Shown here one piece after another: positions 1 through 5,236 of a stretch of 5,299 bases of DNA. Each line of letters opens with the position of its first letter. The first letter of the stretch is position 1. The notes beneath the pieces were generated by a model. That model made no database searches. It was not told the DNA's origin and was given only the letters and a program-made list of their open reading frames with translations. The position numbers and the translations under genes are program-made. Source of the DNA: Bacteroidales bacterium (lineage in GTDB: Bacteria > Bacteroidota > Bacteroidia > Bacteroidales > UBA7960); NCBI GenBank assembly GCA_007132865.1, contig SLNU01000226.1, positions 1-5,299 on the forward strand. The letters are read 5' to 3'.

Positions 1-56
1 CAGGGGTGAATCAGACCACGTAAATTGAATTGTGCAAAAAGATTGGTAAAAAAGCC

Positions 57-90
57 CTTGTTTAAAAAAAAAGTTGAATATTTGCATTTG
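57..90 (+). promoter_or_regulatory. Candidate Bacteroidota-type promoter for the membrane protein/DUF3822/rsmD operon
   Basis: The 122 nt before the first gene have stop codons in all three forward frames and are AT-rich, with a run of nine A at 64-72. Two overlapping near-matches to the Bacteroidota -7 element TAnnTTTG are visible: AATATTTG at 77-84 and TGCATTTG at 83-90, each with one mismatch. A CTTG at 57-60 could serve as the -33 TTTG element; it lies 16 nt and 22 nt upstream of them, and the second spacing fits the 17-23 nt known for this class. A transcript would carry a leader of roughly 25-35 nt. The match is imperfect and AT-rich DNA yields such motifs by chance, so this is tentative. 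Confidence 0.35.
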
Positions 91-122
91 GTTTTTAACA
101 AATATTAAAACAATAAACTCGG

Positions 123-707
123 ATGAAGACAGCAATTCAGATCGGTTTGGCCCTGGTTATCGTGGTACTCGTTTACTTTATTTATGAAAGCGTGATGGAG
201 CCGGTGCGTTTCAACCAGGAAGTGGCACGCAGAGAGGCCATGATCATTCAACGCCTGAGGGATATCCGCGCTGTGCAGGTTGCCCATCGCGCCCGTTATC
301 AGAGATACAACAATGACCTGGACTCCCTGGTTTATTTCGTGAAAAACGATTCACTTCCCATCATCATGGCCATTGGTACCGTTCCCGATACCCTGACGGA
401 AACAGAAGCTGTCAGACTCGGCGTCGTCAGAAGGGATACCATGTGGATGCCGGCACGCGACAGCCTGTTGGCTCGTGCAAGGTATCCGATTGATTCTATG
501 CCTTACGTTCCCAAAAGCGGAGGAAGGCGATTTACGATGGAATCCGGTATCATCGAAAGGGGACTTGTTAAGCTGCCTGTTTTCGAAGCATTTACCATTC
601 CCGAGCATTATCTGGCTGACCTGGACCGCTGGCGTGTCTATTACACCCGTGAACAATTGCGTGTAGGTTCTCTGGTCGAAGCTTCGATTGACGGGAACTG
701 GGAATAA
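123..707 (+). CDS. Single-pass membrane protein of unknown function, pseudopilin-like N-terminal half
   Basis: I do not recognise a characterised family for this 194-residue protein. Residues 4-21 form one hydrophobic membrane helix after a very short N-terminal tail, with no clear signal-peptidase or lipobox site. It is therefore probably anchored in the inner membrane with the rest in the periplasm. Residues 42-75 are helical and read I-R-A-x-Q-x-A-H, then aromatic and D-L-D-x-L residues. This resembles the segment after the membrane helix in pseudopilins (AQxAY...Y..dldeL), but there is no prepilin peptidase motif (GFTLIE). The C-terminus ends LRVGSLVEASIDGNWE; I recall a similar ending, roughly GSL.EA...GNWE, in uncharacterised Bacteroidota proteins. 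The start is the first ATG and gives the complete helix. The DUF3822 gene follows 9 nt downstream, which suggests co-transcription and a shared role. The gene call is secure; the function is unknown. Confidence 0.85.
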   Translation: MKTAIQIGLALVIVVLVYFIYESVMEPVRFNQEVARREAMIIQRLRDIRAVQVAHRARYQRYNNDLDSLVYFVKNDSLPIIMAIGTVPDTLTETEAVRLGVVRRDTMWMPARDSLLARARYPIDSMPYVPKSGGRRFTMESGIIERGLVKLPVFEAFTIPEHYLADLDRWRVYYTREQLRVGSLVEASIDGNWE

Positions 708-716
708 TCCCATGCC

Positions 717-1565
717 ATGTCTGAGCCCTTGGAAAGTTCGATCCGGATCATTGACCGTGATTTTTCAGCGGAATCAGAAAACAAGGAAATTTTATCCATC
801 GAGCTCCTGCCCGATGGATTTTCTTTTGCAATTCTGGATGCTTCCACATACAAATACCAAGTGCTGATATCGGAACATGCCGACCCTTCCCGGTTGATGG
901 ATGCCGACCCTGAAATCCGCAGGATGCTGGACCGGGCATATCTCAAGACCACCATCGCCTGTTTCACCCCCAGTCTTACCCTGCTGCCAAATGAGGTGTT
1001 TCTGAAGGAAGACCAGGAATCCGCACATCGTTTTGCCTGCACCGTTCCGCCTAAGCATACCATCAGGATTGATCGTCTGAATAATTTGCAGGGTTACGGG
1101 GTTTATTCATTGCCGTCGGATCTTGTGGTGCAGCTTGAAAGGAGGTTTCCCCGTCACCGCATGTGGCATTCAGGCGGCGTGCTGATCGAGAATACGCTTG
1201 CAACTGCACGCCTGGAGAACTGGCCTGGTGATGTGGTATTGCACATCAGAAGGTCATTTTTTGAGGTGCTGTTGTTGGACAGGAAAAGGCTGGTATATTA
1301 CAATGCATTCAGGTACAGTCAGTTTGATGATTTAATGTATTTTCTATTTTATGTACTGGAGCAGTTCCAGCTGGATCCCAAATCAAACTGGGCAATCCTG
1401 AGTGGCGAGGTCGCGATGGACTCAACTGAATTCCTCACCCTGGCCAGTTATTTCGGGAAGGTTTCCTTTACCTCCCGGAACGATGCATATAAATATAGTC
1501 CGGAGTTTGACCAATACCCCCATCATTATTTTTTTAACTTGCTAAATCTGAATTTTTGCGGATAA
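717..1565 (+). CDS. DUF3822 family protein
   Basis: This 282-residue soluble protein has no signal peptide or membrane helix. It matches my recollection of DUF3822, a Bacteroidota family without an experimentally known function. Supporting features are the N-terminal strand pattern ILSIELLPDGFSFAILD (25-41), TLLPNEVF (88-95), the central YYNAFRY followed by D-D-L-M-Y-F-L-F-Y (194-212), a LSGEV segment (228-232), and a C-terminal HHYFFNLLNLNFC stretch (269-281). I recall that the family is grouped with actin/HSP70-like ATPase folds, as are PilM and the cytoplasmic part of GspL, but I cannot verify a nucleotide site here. The ATG at 717 is 9 nt after the upstream stop. Another ATG at 712 is out of frame. 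The 3' end overlaps the inferred rsmD start by 10 nt, so the gene sits in the middle of a compact operon. Confidence 0.85.
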   Translation: MSEPLESSIRIIDRDFSAESENKEILSIELLPDGFSFAILDASTYKYQVLISEHADPSRLMDADPEIRRMLDRAYLKTTIACFTPSLTLLPNEVFLKEDQESAHRFACTVPPKHTIRIDRLNNLQGYGVYSLPSDLVVQLERRFPRHRMWHSGGVLIENTLATARLENWPGDVVLHIRRSFFEVLLLDRKRLVYYNAFRYSQFDDLMYFLFYVLEQFQLDPKSNWAILSGEVAMDSTEFLTLASYFGKVSFTSRNDAYKYSPEFDQYPHHYFFNLLNLNFCG

Positions 1566-2086
1566 TCGGCGGAAAATACAAGCGAAAGGTCCTGCGAACG
1601 CCAGGCAACCTTCCGGTCAGGCCCACCACAGACCTGGCCAAGGAGGCCCTTTTCAACGTGCTGAACAACCATGTTGATTTTGAGGGGCTGCGGGTATTGG
1701 ACTTGTTCGCCGGCACCGGGAATATCTCATTGGAATTTGCATCCCGGGGTGCGGTGGGTTTGGTGGCGGTTGAGAATAATCCCCGGTGTGTGGATTTTAT
1801 CAAACGCATGGCCGGGGAAATGGAATTTAATGATATGCTGGTTATACGGGGGGATGCCATTGGCTTTCTGGAAAAGACCAGTGTCAGCTTCGACCTGGTA
1901 TTTGCCGATCCACCATACGATTTTGACAGAATAAAGGACATTCCCGACCTGGTTTTTGAGCTGGGACTACTGGAAGCTGACGGCTGGCTCGTCCTGGAGC
2001 ATGGACCCGCAACGTCCTTCAACGAACATCCAAGGCTGGTTGAGAAAAGAAAATACGGCAGGGTGCACTTCAGCTTTTTTCGCTAA
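1556..2086 (+). CDS. rsmD: 16S rRNA (guanine(966)-N(2))-methyltransferase RsmD
   Basis: RsmD transfers a methyl group from S-adenosylmethionine to N2 of G966 in 16S rRNA during assembly of the small ribosomal subunit. The 176-residue protein shows the family landmarks in order: N-terminal MRIIGGKYK, RPTTD (22-26), the SAM-binding motif I DLFAGTGN (49-56), the acidic end of motif II in VAVENN (70-75), the catalytic motif IV ADPPYD (117-122), and a C-terminal YGRVHFSFF. Length is close to normal for the family. The inferred start codon is TTG at 1556: it restores the highly conserved MRIIGG beginning, and no ATG lies nearby in frame. The start lies inside the last codons of the DUF3822 gene (10-nt overlap), which suggests translational coupling. 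A truncated product from a later start would lose the conserved N-terminus and is unlikely. Confidence 0.95.
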   Translation: MRIIGGKYKRKVLRTPGNLPVRPTTDLAKEALFNVLNNHVDFEGLRVLDLFAGTGNISLEFASRGAVGLVAVENNPRCVDFIKRMAGEMEFNDMLVIRGDAIGFLEKTSVSFDLVFADPPYDFDRIKDIPDLVFELGLLEADGWLVLEHGPATSFNEHPRLVEKRKYGRVHFSFFR

Positions 2087-2110
2087 ATAGCGGGCATTTT
2101 GCTAAAATTG
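2077..2110 (+). promoter_or_regulatory. Possible promoter for coaD
   Basis: Between rsmD and coaD, TAAAATTG at 2103-2110 differs from the Bacteroidota -7 consensus TAnnTTTG at one position and is followed by C. A T-rich stretch ending at 2080 lies 22 nt upstream and could stand in for the -33 element. TACATTTA at 2112-2119 is a second one-mismatch candidate. A start near 2117 would give a leader of about 30 nt. The 60-nt gap, longer than other gaps in this operon, is consistent with a separate or additional start. Evidence is weak. Confidence 0.3.
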
Positions 2111-2146
2111 CTACATTTACAGGCACTGACCAAACAGCGCAAGGAA

Positions 2147-2605
2147 ATGAAAAAAATCGCGGTTTTCCCTGGCTCTTTTGATCCCATTACCAGGGGGCAT
2201 GAATCCATAGTGCTCAGGGCCCTGCCCTTGTTCGACAAAGTTATTGTCGCCATTGGCGTCAATGCGGAGAAAAAGAACTTTTTTCCCCTTGAGAAACGTT
2301 TAAATGGGGTTCGCAGGGTATTTGAGGACCATCCGTCTGTGGAGGTCATCACCTATGAGGGGCTGACGGTGGACCTTTGCAGAAAAATGGACATCAGGTA
2401 TATCCTTAGAGGACTTCGCACCTCGGCCGACTTCGAGTTTGAAAGGAGTATCGGACAAATGAACAAAAAGATGCTGCCCGAACTGGAAACGGTTTTCCTG
2501 CTGGCCACTCCTGAACTAACCCCGCTGAACTCTTCGGTTGTCCGGGACATTATCCGCAATGGAGGGGACATCTCCGCGTTTGTCCCGGAGAAGTTCATTC
2601 TATAA
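2147..2605 (+). CDS. coaD: Phosphopantetheine adenylyltransferase CoaD
   Basis: CoaD joins 4'-phosphopantetheine to the AMP part of ATP, giving dephospho-CoA and pyrophosphate, the penultimate step of coenzyme A synthesis in the cytoplasm. The 152-residue protein is a complete nucleotidyltransferase of the usual size. It has the N-terminal VFPGSFDPITRGH (6-18), which contains the TxGH nucleotide-binding signature, a KKNFFPLEKR segment (42-51), RGLRTSADFEFER (88-100), and SSVVRDIIRNGGD (129-141), which corresponds to the second ATP-binding motif. The frame is open upstream to a TTG at 2099, but the family normally begins just before the VFPGSFDP motif, so I choose the ATG at 2147. AAGGAA directly precedes it, too close for a standard Shine-Dalgarno. 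It lies 60 nt after rsmD, and its stop is only 5 nt from the convergent NUDIX gene. Confidence 0.96.
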   Translation: MKKIAVFPGSFDPITRGHESIVLRALPLFDKVIVAIGVNAEKKNFFPLEKRLNGVRRVFEDHPSVEVITYEGLTVDLCRKMDIRYILRGLRTSADFEFERSIGQMNKKMLPELETVFLLATPELTPLNSSVVRDIIRNGGDISAFVPEKFIL

Positions 2606-2610
2606 ACGAC

Positions 2611-3234
2611 CTATATATATAAATCGATATAGAGCCTGATCAGGTCAGCGACAGATCTGTACGATTTGGCCAGGAGGGGATCCAGCCTTGCGGGATTGAC
2701 CCATTCCGCCCGGGTGATGTTCTCATTCAGTTGCGGACTTGGCAACTGCATTTGTTGGGCATGCATATGGAACCATTGGGTTTTTTTTAACATCCATCGG
2801 TCGCCCTTGAGCATGTACACATGAAAACTTACAGGCAGGGCCCTGCCGATGGAAAGTCCGTCCACCCCGCATTCTTCCGTTACCTCTCGAATGGCTGCCT
2901 CCTCAGGACTTTCCCCCGCATCAATCTTGCCCTTTGGCAGGTCCCATAGCTCGTTTCGATAGATCATCAGGATTTCTTTTGTCGGACAGGTCACGAGTCC
3001 GCCAGCCGCCTCCACCAGCTCGAACCGGCTGGCAAACGCACGGAACAAACGGGCGGGATCACGTCCGACCACTGCGGCATCGCCAGACCGGGAATCGCCA
3101 GCCCATTTGGAAAAGATCTGCCATAGCTCCCCTGCACCGGCATCTTCTGCCGGAATGCGGGGCAAGTCCACGGACTCCTCTGCGCCGGAAAGGAAGTGTA
3201 GTACCCTGGGCTCGTAATAGATGGAATACTTCAT
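2611..3234 (-). CDS. NUDIX hydrolase
   Basis: This 207-residue protein carries a perfect Nudix box, G-x5-E-x7-R-E-V-T-E-E-C-G-V, at residues 102-124. These residues bind the metal and catalyse hydrolysis of a nucleoside diphosphate linked to another moiety. The preceding ELWDLPKGK (95-103) is typical of the fold. About the first 70 residues lie before the Nudix domain and show no motif I recognise. The substrate cannot be read from the sequence; ADP-ribose, dinucleoside polyphosphates or CoA derivatives are all possible. It is transcribed divergently from pyrE across 87 bp and converges on coaD with 5 nt between stop codons. I see no clear promoter element on its strand. The ATG at 3234 is the first in frame. 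The last codons lie in an AT-rich repeat (encoding LYIDLYI) that could pair weakly, but it is not a convincing terminator. Confidence 0.92.
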   Translation of the reverse strand: MKYSIYYEPRVLHFLSGAEESVDLPRIPAEDAGAGELWQIFSKWAGDSRSGDAAVVGRDPARLFRAFASRFELVEAAGGLVTCPTKEILMIYRNELWDLPKGKIDAGESPEEAAIREVTEECGVDGLSIGRALPVSFHVYMLKGDRWMLKKTQWFHMHAQQMQLPSPQLNENITRAEWVNPARLDPLLAKSYRSVADLIRLYIDLYI

Positions 3235-3278
3235 GGGTCGGAATTCAATGTTCGGTGCATGGTTGAATAAAAATCGTG

Positions 3279-3286
3279 TAGCTTTG
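3279..3286 (+). promoter_or_regulatory. Bacteroidota -7 promoter element upstream of pyrE
   Basis: TAGCTTTG matches the consensus TAnnTTTG exactly and is followed by C, as at the rsfS element. Transcription would start near 3293 and give a leader of about 29 nt before the pyrE ATG. No good TTTG -33 element is present; TTCG at 3251-3254 lies 24 nt upstream, just beyond the usual spacing. No pyrimidine-type attenuator or hairpin is visible in the short leader. Confidence 0.55.
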
Positions 3287-3321
3287 CAGGATTATAAGTC
3301 AAAAAGCAATAGACAACGCCA

Positions 3322-3966
3322 ATGAAACAAGCCATTGCCCGGAAAACGGCCGAAGCCCTTCTGCAAATTAACGCAATTAAATTGAATGCCGCCCGGCCGT
3401 TTACCTGGGCCTCTGGCCTGCGGGCCCCGATCTATTGTGACAACCGGCAGGTGCTTTCCCATCCCGATGTCCGCCAAATGGTCTCTGACCAACTTGCGTG
3501 CTTGATACAGGATAAGTTCTCAGACGCATCCGTGGTTGCTGGCGTGGCCACCGGTGCCATCGCACACGGGGTCCTGGTGGCCGCCAAGCTGGAAAAACCC
3601 TTTGTTTACGTGCGTTCCGCCCCAAAGGGGCACGGATTGTCGAACCGCATTGAAGGCAGGCTTCAGGAAGGCGACAAGGTAGTCGTGGTGGAGGACTTGG
3701 TCTCCACCGGCAAGAGCAGCCTGGAAGCCGTTAAAGCCATACGGGATTCAGGGGGCGTCGTGTTGGGGATGGTATCCATCTTTAGCTATGAACTCCCCGT
3801 TGCAGTGGAGGCTTTCCGGGAAGCGGACTGTCCGTTGCACTGCCTCTGCGGCTACAGCAGCCTCCTTAATGCGGCCATGGAGCTGAACCGGATCAATGCA
3901 TCCGACAATGAAAATCTTCAGGAATGGAAAAAAGACCCGCTGGCGTGGTCAATGAAACACCAATGA
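3322..3966 (+). CDS. pyrE: Orotate phosphoribosyltransferase PyrE
   Basis: PyrE converts orotate and phosphoribosyl pyrophosphate (PRPP) into orotidine 5'-monophosphate, the fifth step of de novo UMP synthesis. The 214-residue protein is full length. It shows FTWASGLRAPIYCDNR (27-42) in the N-terminal orotate-binding part, GVATGAIAHG (74-83), the flexible catalytic-loop region RSAPKGHGLSNRIEG (98-112), and the PRPP-binding loop VVVVEDLVSTGKSS (120-133). The C-terminal LQEWKKDPLAW is like other Bacteroidota PyrE proteins as I recall them. The ATG at 3322 is the first in frame and lies about 29 nt after the predicted transcription start; no Shine-Dalgarno is evident. The stop is followed after one base by the next ATG, so the SRPBCC gene is almost certainly co-transcribed. 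No other pyrimidine-pathway genes are in the window. Confidence 0.97.
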   Translation: MKQAIARKTAEALLQINAIKLNAARPFTWASGLRAPIYCDNRQVLSHPDVRQMVSDQLACLIQDKFSDASVVAGVATGAIAHGVLVAAKLEKPFVYVRSAPKGHGLSNRIEGRLQEGDKVVVVEDLVSTGKSSLEAVKAIRDSGGVVLGMVSIFSYELPVAVEAFREADCPLHCLCGYSSLLNAAMELNRINASDNENLQEWKKDPLAWSMKHQ

Positions 3967-3967
3967 T

Positions 3968-4375
3968 ATGGCAACATTTGAAAGTGAATTACGGGAGGTG
4001 AATGCCTCCTGCGGGGAAGTGTTCGGTTTTCTGAGTGATTTCCGGAATTTTGAATCGCTGATGCCTGAACAGGTGGTCAAGTGGCAGGCCACGGAAACAA
4101 GCTGCTCGTTCAGGATACAGGGGGTGTCTGACCTTAGTATGCGGATGGACAGCAAGGCGGCAGACCGGAACATACATATCGTTTCGGAAGGGGACAACCC
4201 GGTGGATTTCTCACTGGATTTTTTCCTTCAGAAGAAAGGGGAGGAAAGTTGTCAGGTGTCTGTGGTGTTCGAAGCCGGACTAAACCCATTTATCAAGTCT
4301 GTGGCTTCCAGGCCGCTGCAATCCCTTGTTGACCTGATGGCCAAAAAAATACAGGAGCGATATTCAGTCGAATAA
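3968..4375 (+). CDS. SRPBCC (START/Bet v1-like) family protein, function unknown
   Basis: This 135-residue protein has the pattern of a small SRPBCC-fold protein, a helix-grip domain with a hydrophobic pocket used by diverse ligand-binding proteins. MATFESELREVNASCGEVFGFLSD at the N-terminus gives the first strand and the helix with the typical EVF-x-FLSDFRNFESLMP arrangement (17-33). Alternating strands follow (44-102), then LNPFIK (105-110) and the long C-terminal helix starting near PLQSLVDLM (116-124). I recall similar proteins next to pyrE in other Bacteroidota, annotated only as SRPBCC or polyketide cyclase-like; the latter name should not be read as a function. There is no signal peptide. 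Its ATG is one base after the pyrE stop, which implies translational coupling. Its 3' end overlaps that of birA on the other strand by 12 nt. The ligand is unknown. Confidence 0.85.
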   Translation: MATFESELREVNASCGEVFGFLSDFRNFESLMPEQVVKWQATETSCSFRIQGVSDLSMRMDSKAADRNIHIVSEGDNPVDFSLDFFLQKKGEESCQVSVVFEAGLNPFIKSVASRPLQSLVDLMAKKIQERYSVE

Positions 4376-5125
4376 AAACCCGACTTCCTTCATGTCAAAA
4401 CTTTCCTGGCTGCCGCCATCAAGCTGCAGTACCAGCCGGCCCTCCGGGCTAAGTCCGACAATGGTGGCGTAGAACCTTTCCCCCCGACGATGGAATGGCC
4501 GCCTTTCCCCCAGTCCGAATAAGCTATCCAGGTAAGCCTTGTCAATTATACTATTCTGCTTGGATGCCAGCATGGTGTACCAGTAATCCAGGGCCTTACA
4601 GATCCTATCAAGGCAATGTTGCGGGTCGGCCGTCCTGCCGGTAAGCTGGGCCACGGATACGGCATTGGGAATCTGCGGATCGAAATGCAGCTGGTTGACA
4701 TTGATGCCGATACCTGCAATGCTGTGTGCCAGCCTGGAGCCTATGATGGCGTTTTCTATCAGGATGCCGGCGATCTTGTCATTTTCCACGTAGATGTCGT
4801 TGGGCCATTTGATCCGTACCCTGCGGCCGGGAAGGGTGTGTCGGACGGCCTCCGCCACTGCCAGTGCAATGGCCTTGTTCAGGTAGAATTGCTGGTCCGG
4901 GGCCAGGAACGAAGGTTTCAGTATGGCCGAAACACATAGGTTTTTCCCGTTTTCGCTCTCCCAGCGGGTATCGCCCTGTCCGCGCCCATGGGTCTGAAAC
5001 CCTGCTACAATGACAGTTCCTTCCTCAGCCGACCCTTGCTGAAGCATGCGCCAGGCCTCCCGGTTTGTGGAGTCCAGAACCGGAAAATACCGCTTGTCCT
5101 TGCCAAAGATCTGCCTGGATCGCAT
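4364..5125 (-). CDS. birA: Biotin-[acetyl-CoA-carboxylase] ligase BirA, catalytic form without DNA-binding domain
   Basis: BirA activates biotin with ATP to biotinyl-AMP and transfers it to a lysine of biotin-carrier proteins such as the acetyl-CoA carboxylase BCCP. With the chosen start the protein has 253 residues. It has LDSTN (17-21), the biotinyl-AMP-binding loop GRGQGDTRW (47-55), KWPNDI (106-111), DKIAGILIE (116-124) and GIGINVN (138-144), followed by a small C-terminal SH3-like domain from about residue 208. The family's optional N-terminal winged-helix repressor domain is absent, so it should act only as an enzyme. The frame is open to an ATG at 5233, but the extra 36 residues come from AT-rich intergenic DNA and would run through the promoter and to the rsfS start. 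The ATG at 5125 places LDSTN at the usual distance from the N-terminus. It is divergent from rsfS and convergent with the SRPBCC gene. Confidence 0.94.
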   Translation of the reverse strand: MRSRQIFGKDKRYFPVLDSTNREAWRMLQQGSAEEGTVIVAGFQTHGRGQGDTRWESENGKNLCVSAILKPSFLAPDQQFYLNKAIALAVAEAVRHTLPGRRVRIKWPNDIYVENDKIAGILIENAIIGSRLAHSIAGIGINVNQLHFDPQIPNAVSVAQLTGRTADPQHCLDRICKALDYWYTMLASKQNSIIDKAYLDSLFGLGERRPFHRRGERFYATIVGLSPEGRLVLQLDGGSQESFDMKEVGFLFD

Positions 5126-5134
5126 ATTTTTTCT

Positions 5135-5142
5135 CAAAATTA
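5135..5142 (-). promoter_or_regulatory. Bacteroidota -7 promoter element for birA
   Basis: Read on the minus strand, 5142 to 5135 is TAATTTTG, an exact match to TAnnTTTG. A start 5-7 nt downstream would fall only about 3-5 nt before the chosen birA ATG at 5125, giving a nearly leaderless mRNA. No clear -33 TTTG is present. A dyad lies immediately upstream. Confidence 0.45.
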
Positions 5143-5168
5143 AGAATATTAAATAGATTTGTATTCTT
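5142..5168. repeat. 7-bp inverted repeat in the birA/rsfS intergenic region, possible operator
   Basis: AAGAATA at 5142-5148 and TATTCTT at 5162-5168 are perfect inverted copies separated by 13 nt. The left arm touches the birA -7 element, and the whole dyad covers the position of the birA -33 region. This is where a repressor or activator could act, but no regulator is known for it. As a hairpin it would be AT-rich and weak. A chance match in AT-rich DNA is possible. Confidence 0.35.
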
Positions 5169-5206
5169 CGTCCCGCGGGCCGAAACATTATGTGGGTAAA
5201 AAACGT

Positions 5207-5214
5207 TAATTTTG
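5207..5214 (+). promoter_or_regulatory. Bacteroidota -7 promoter element for rsfS
   Basis: TAATTTTG matches TAnnTTTG exactly and is followed by C and an A-rich stretch. Transcription would begin around 5220, about 16 nt before the rsfS ATG. No convincing -33 TTTG is found 17-23 nt upstream. The position, orientation and match to the pyrE element support the call. Confidence 0.5.
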
Positions 5215-5236
5215 CAAAAACAAACCACTGCACCGA

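Noticed and set aside
93..110. TTTTAA/TTAAAA inverted repeat in the first gene's leader
   Set aside because: Six AT-only base pairs with a 6-nt loop in AT-rich DNA; expected by chance and too weak for a hairpin.
1..122. 3' end of an upstream gene at the left edge
   Set aside because: All three forward frames contain stops within the first 30 nt; a few terminal codons of a gene could be present but nothing can be identified.
641..1063. Long minus-strand open frame opposite the membrane protein and DUF3822 genes
   Set aside because: It lies antisense to two well-supported genes and its translation resembles no family; a shadow frame.
1534..2022. Minus-strand 162-codon open frame opposite rsmD
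   Set aside because: Serine/arginine-rich low-complexity translation typical of an antisense shadow; the plus strand encodes a clear RsmD.
2081..2100. CGCTA-AA-TAGCG dyad over the rsmD stop followed by TTTT, as a terminator
   Set aside because: At most 4-5 bp of stem with a very small loop and only four T residues a few bases later; too weak to call.
2099..2146. Upstream extension of coaD to a TTG codon
   Set aside because: It would add 16 residues before the conserved start of the family, overlaps the candidate promoter, and an ATG lies right before KKIAVFPGSFDP.
3287..3321. Pyrimidine-responsive attenuator in the pyrE leader
   Set aside because: The predicted leader is about 29 nt with no hairpin, T-tract or leader peptide.
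5126..5233. Upstream extension of birA to an ATG at 5233
   Set aside because: The 36 extra residues come from AT-rich intergenic DNA, resemble no part of BirA (no winged helix), and would bury both promoter elements.
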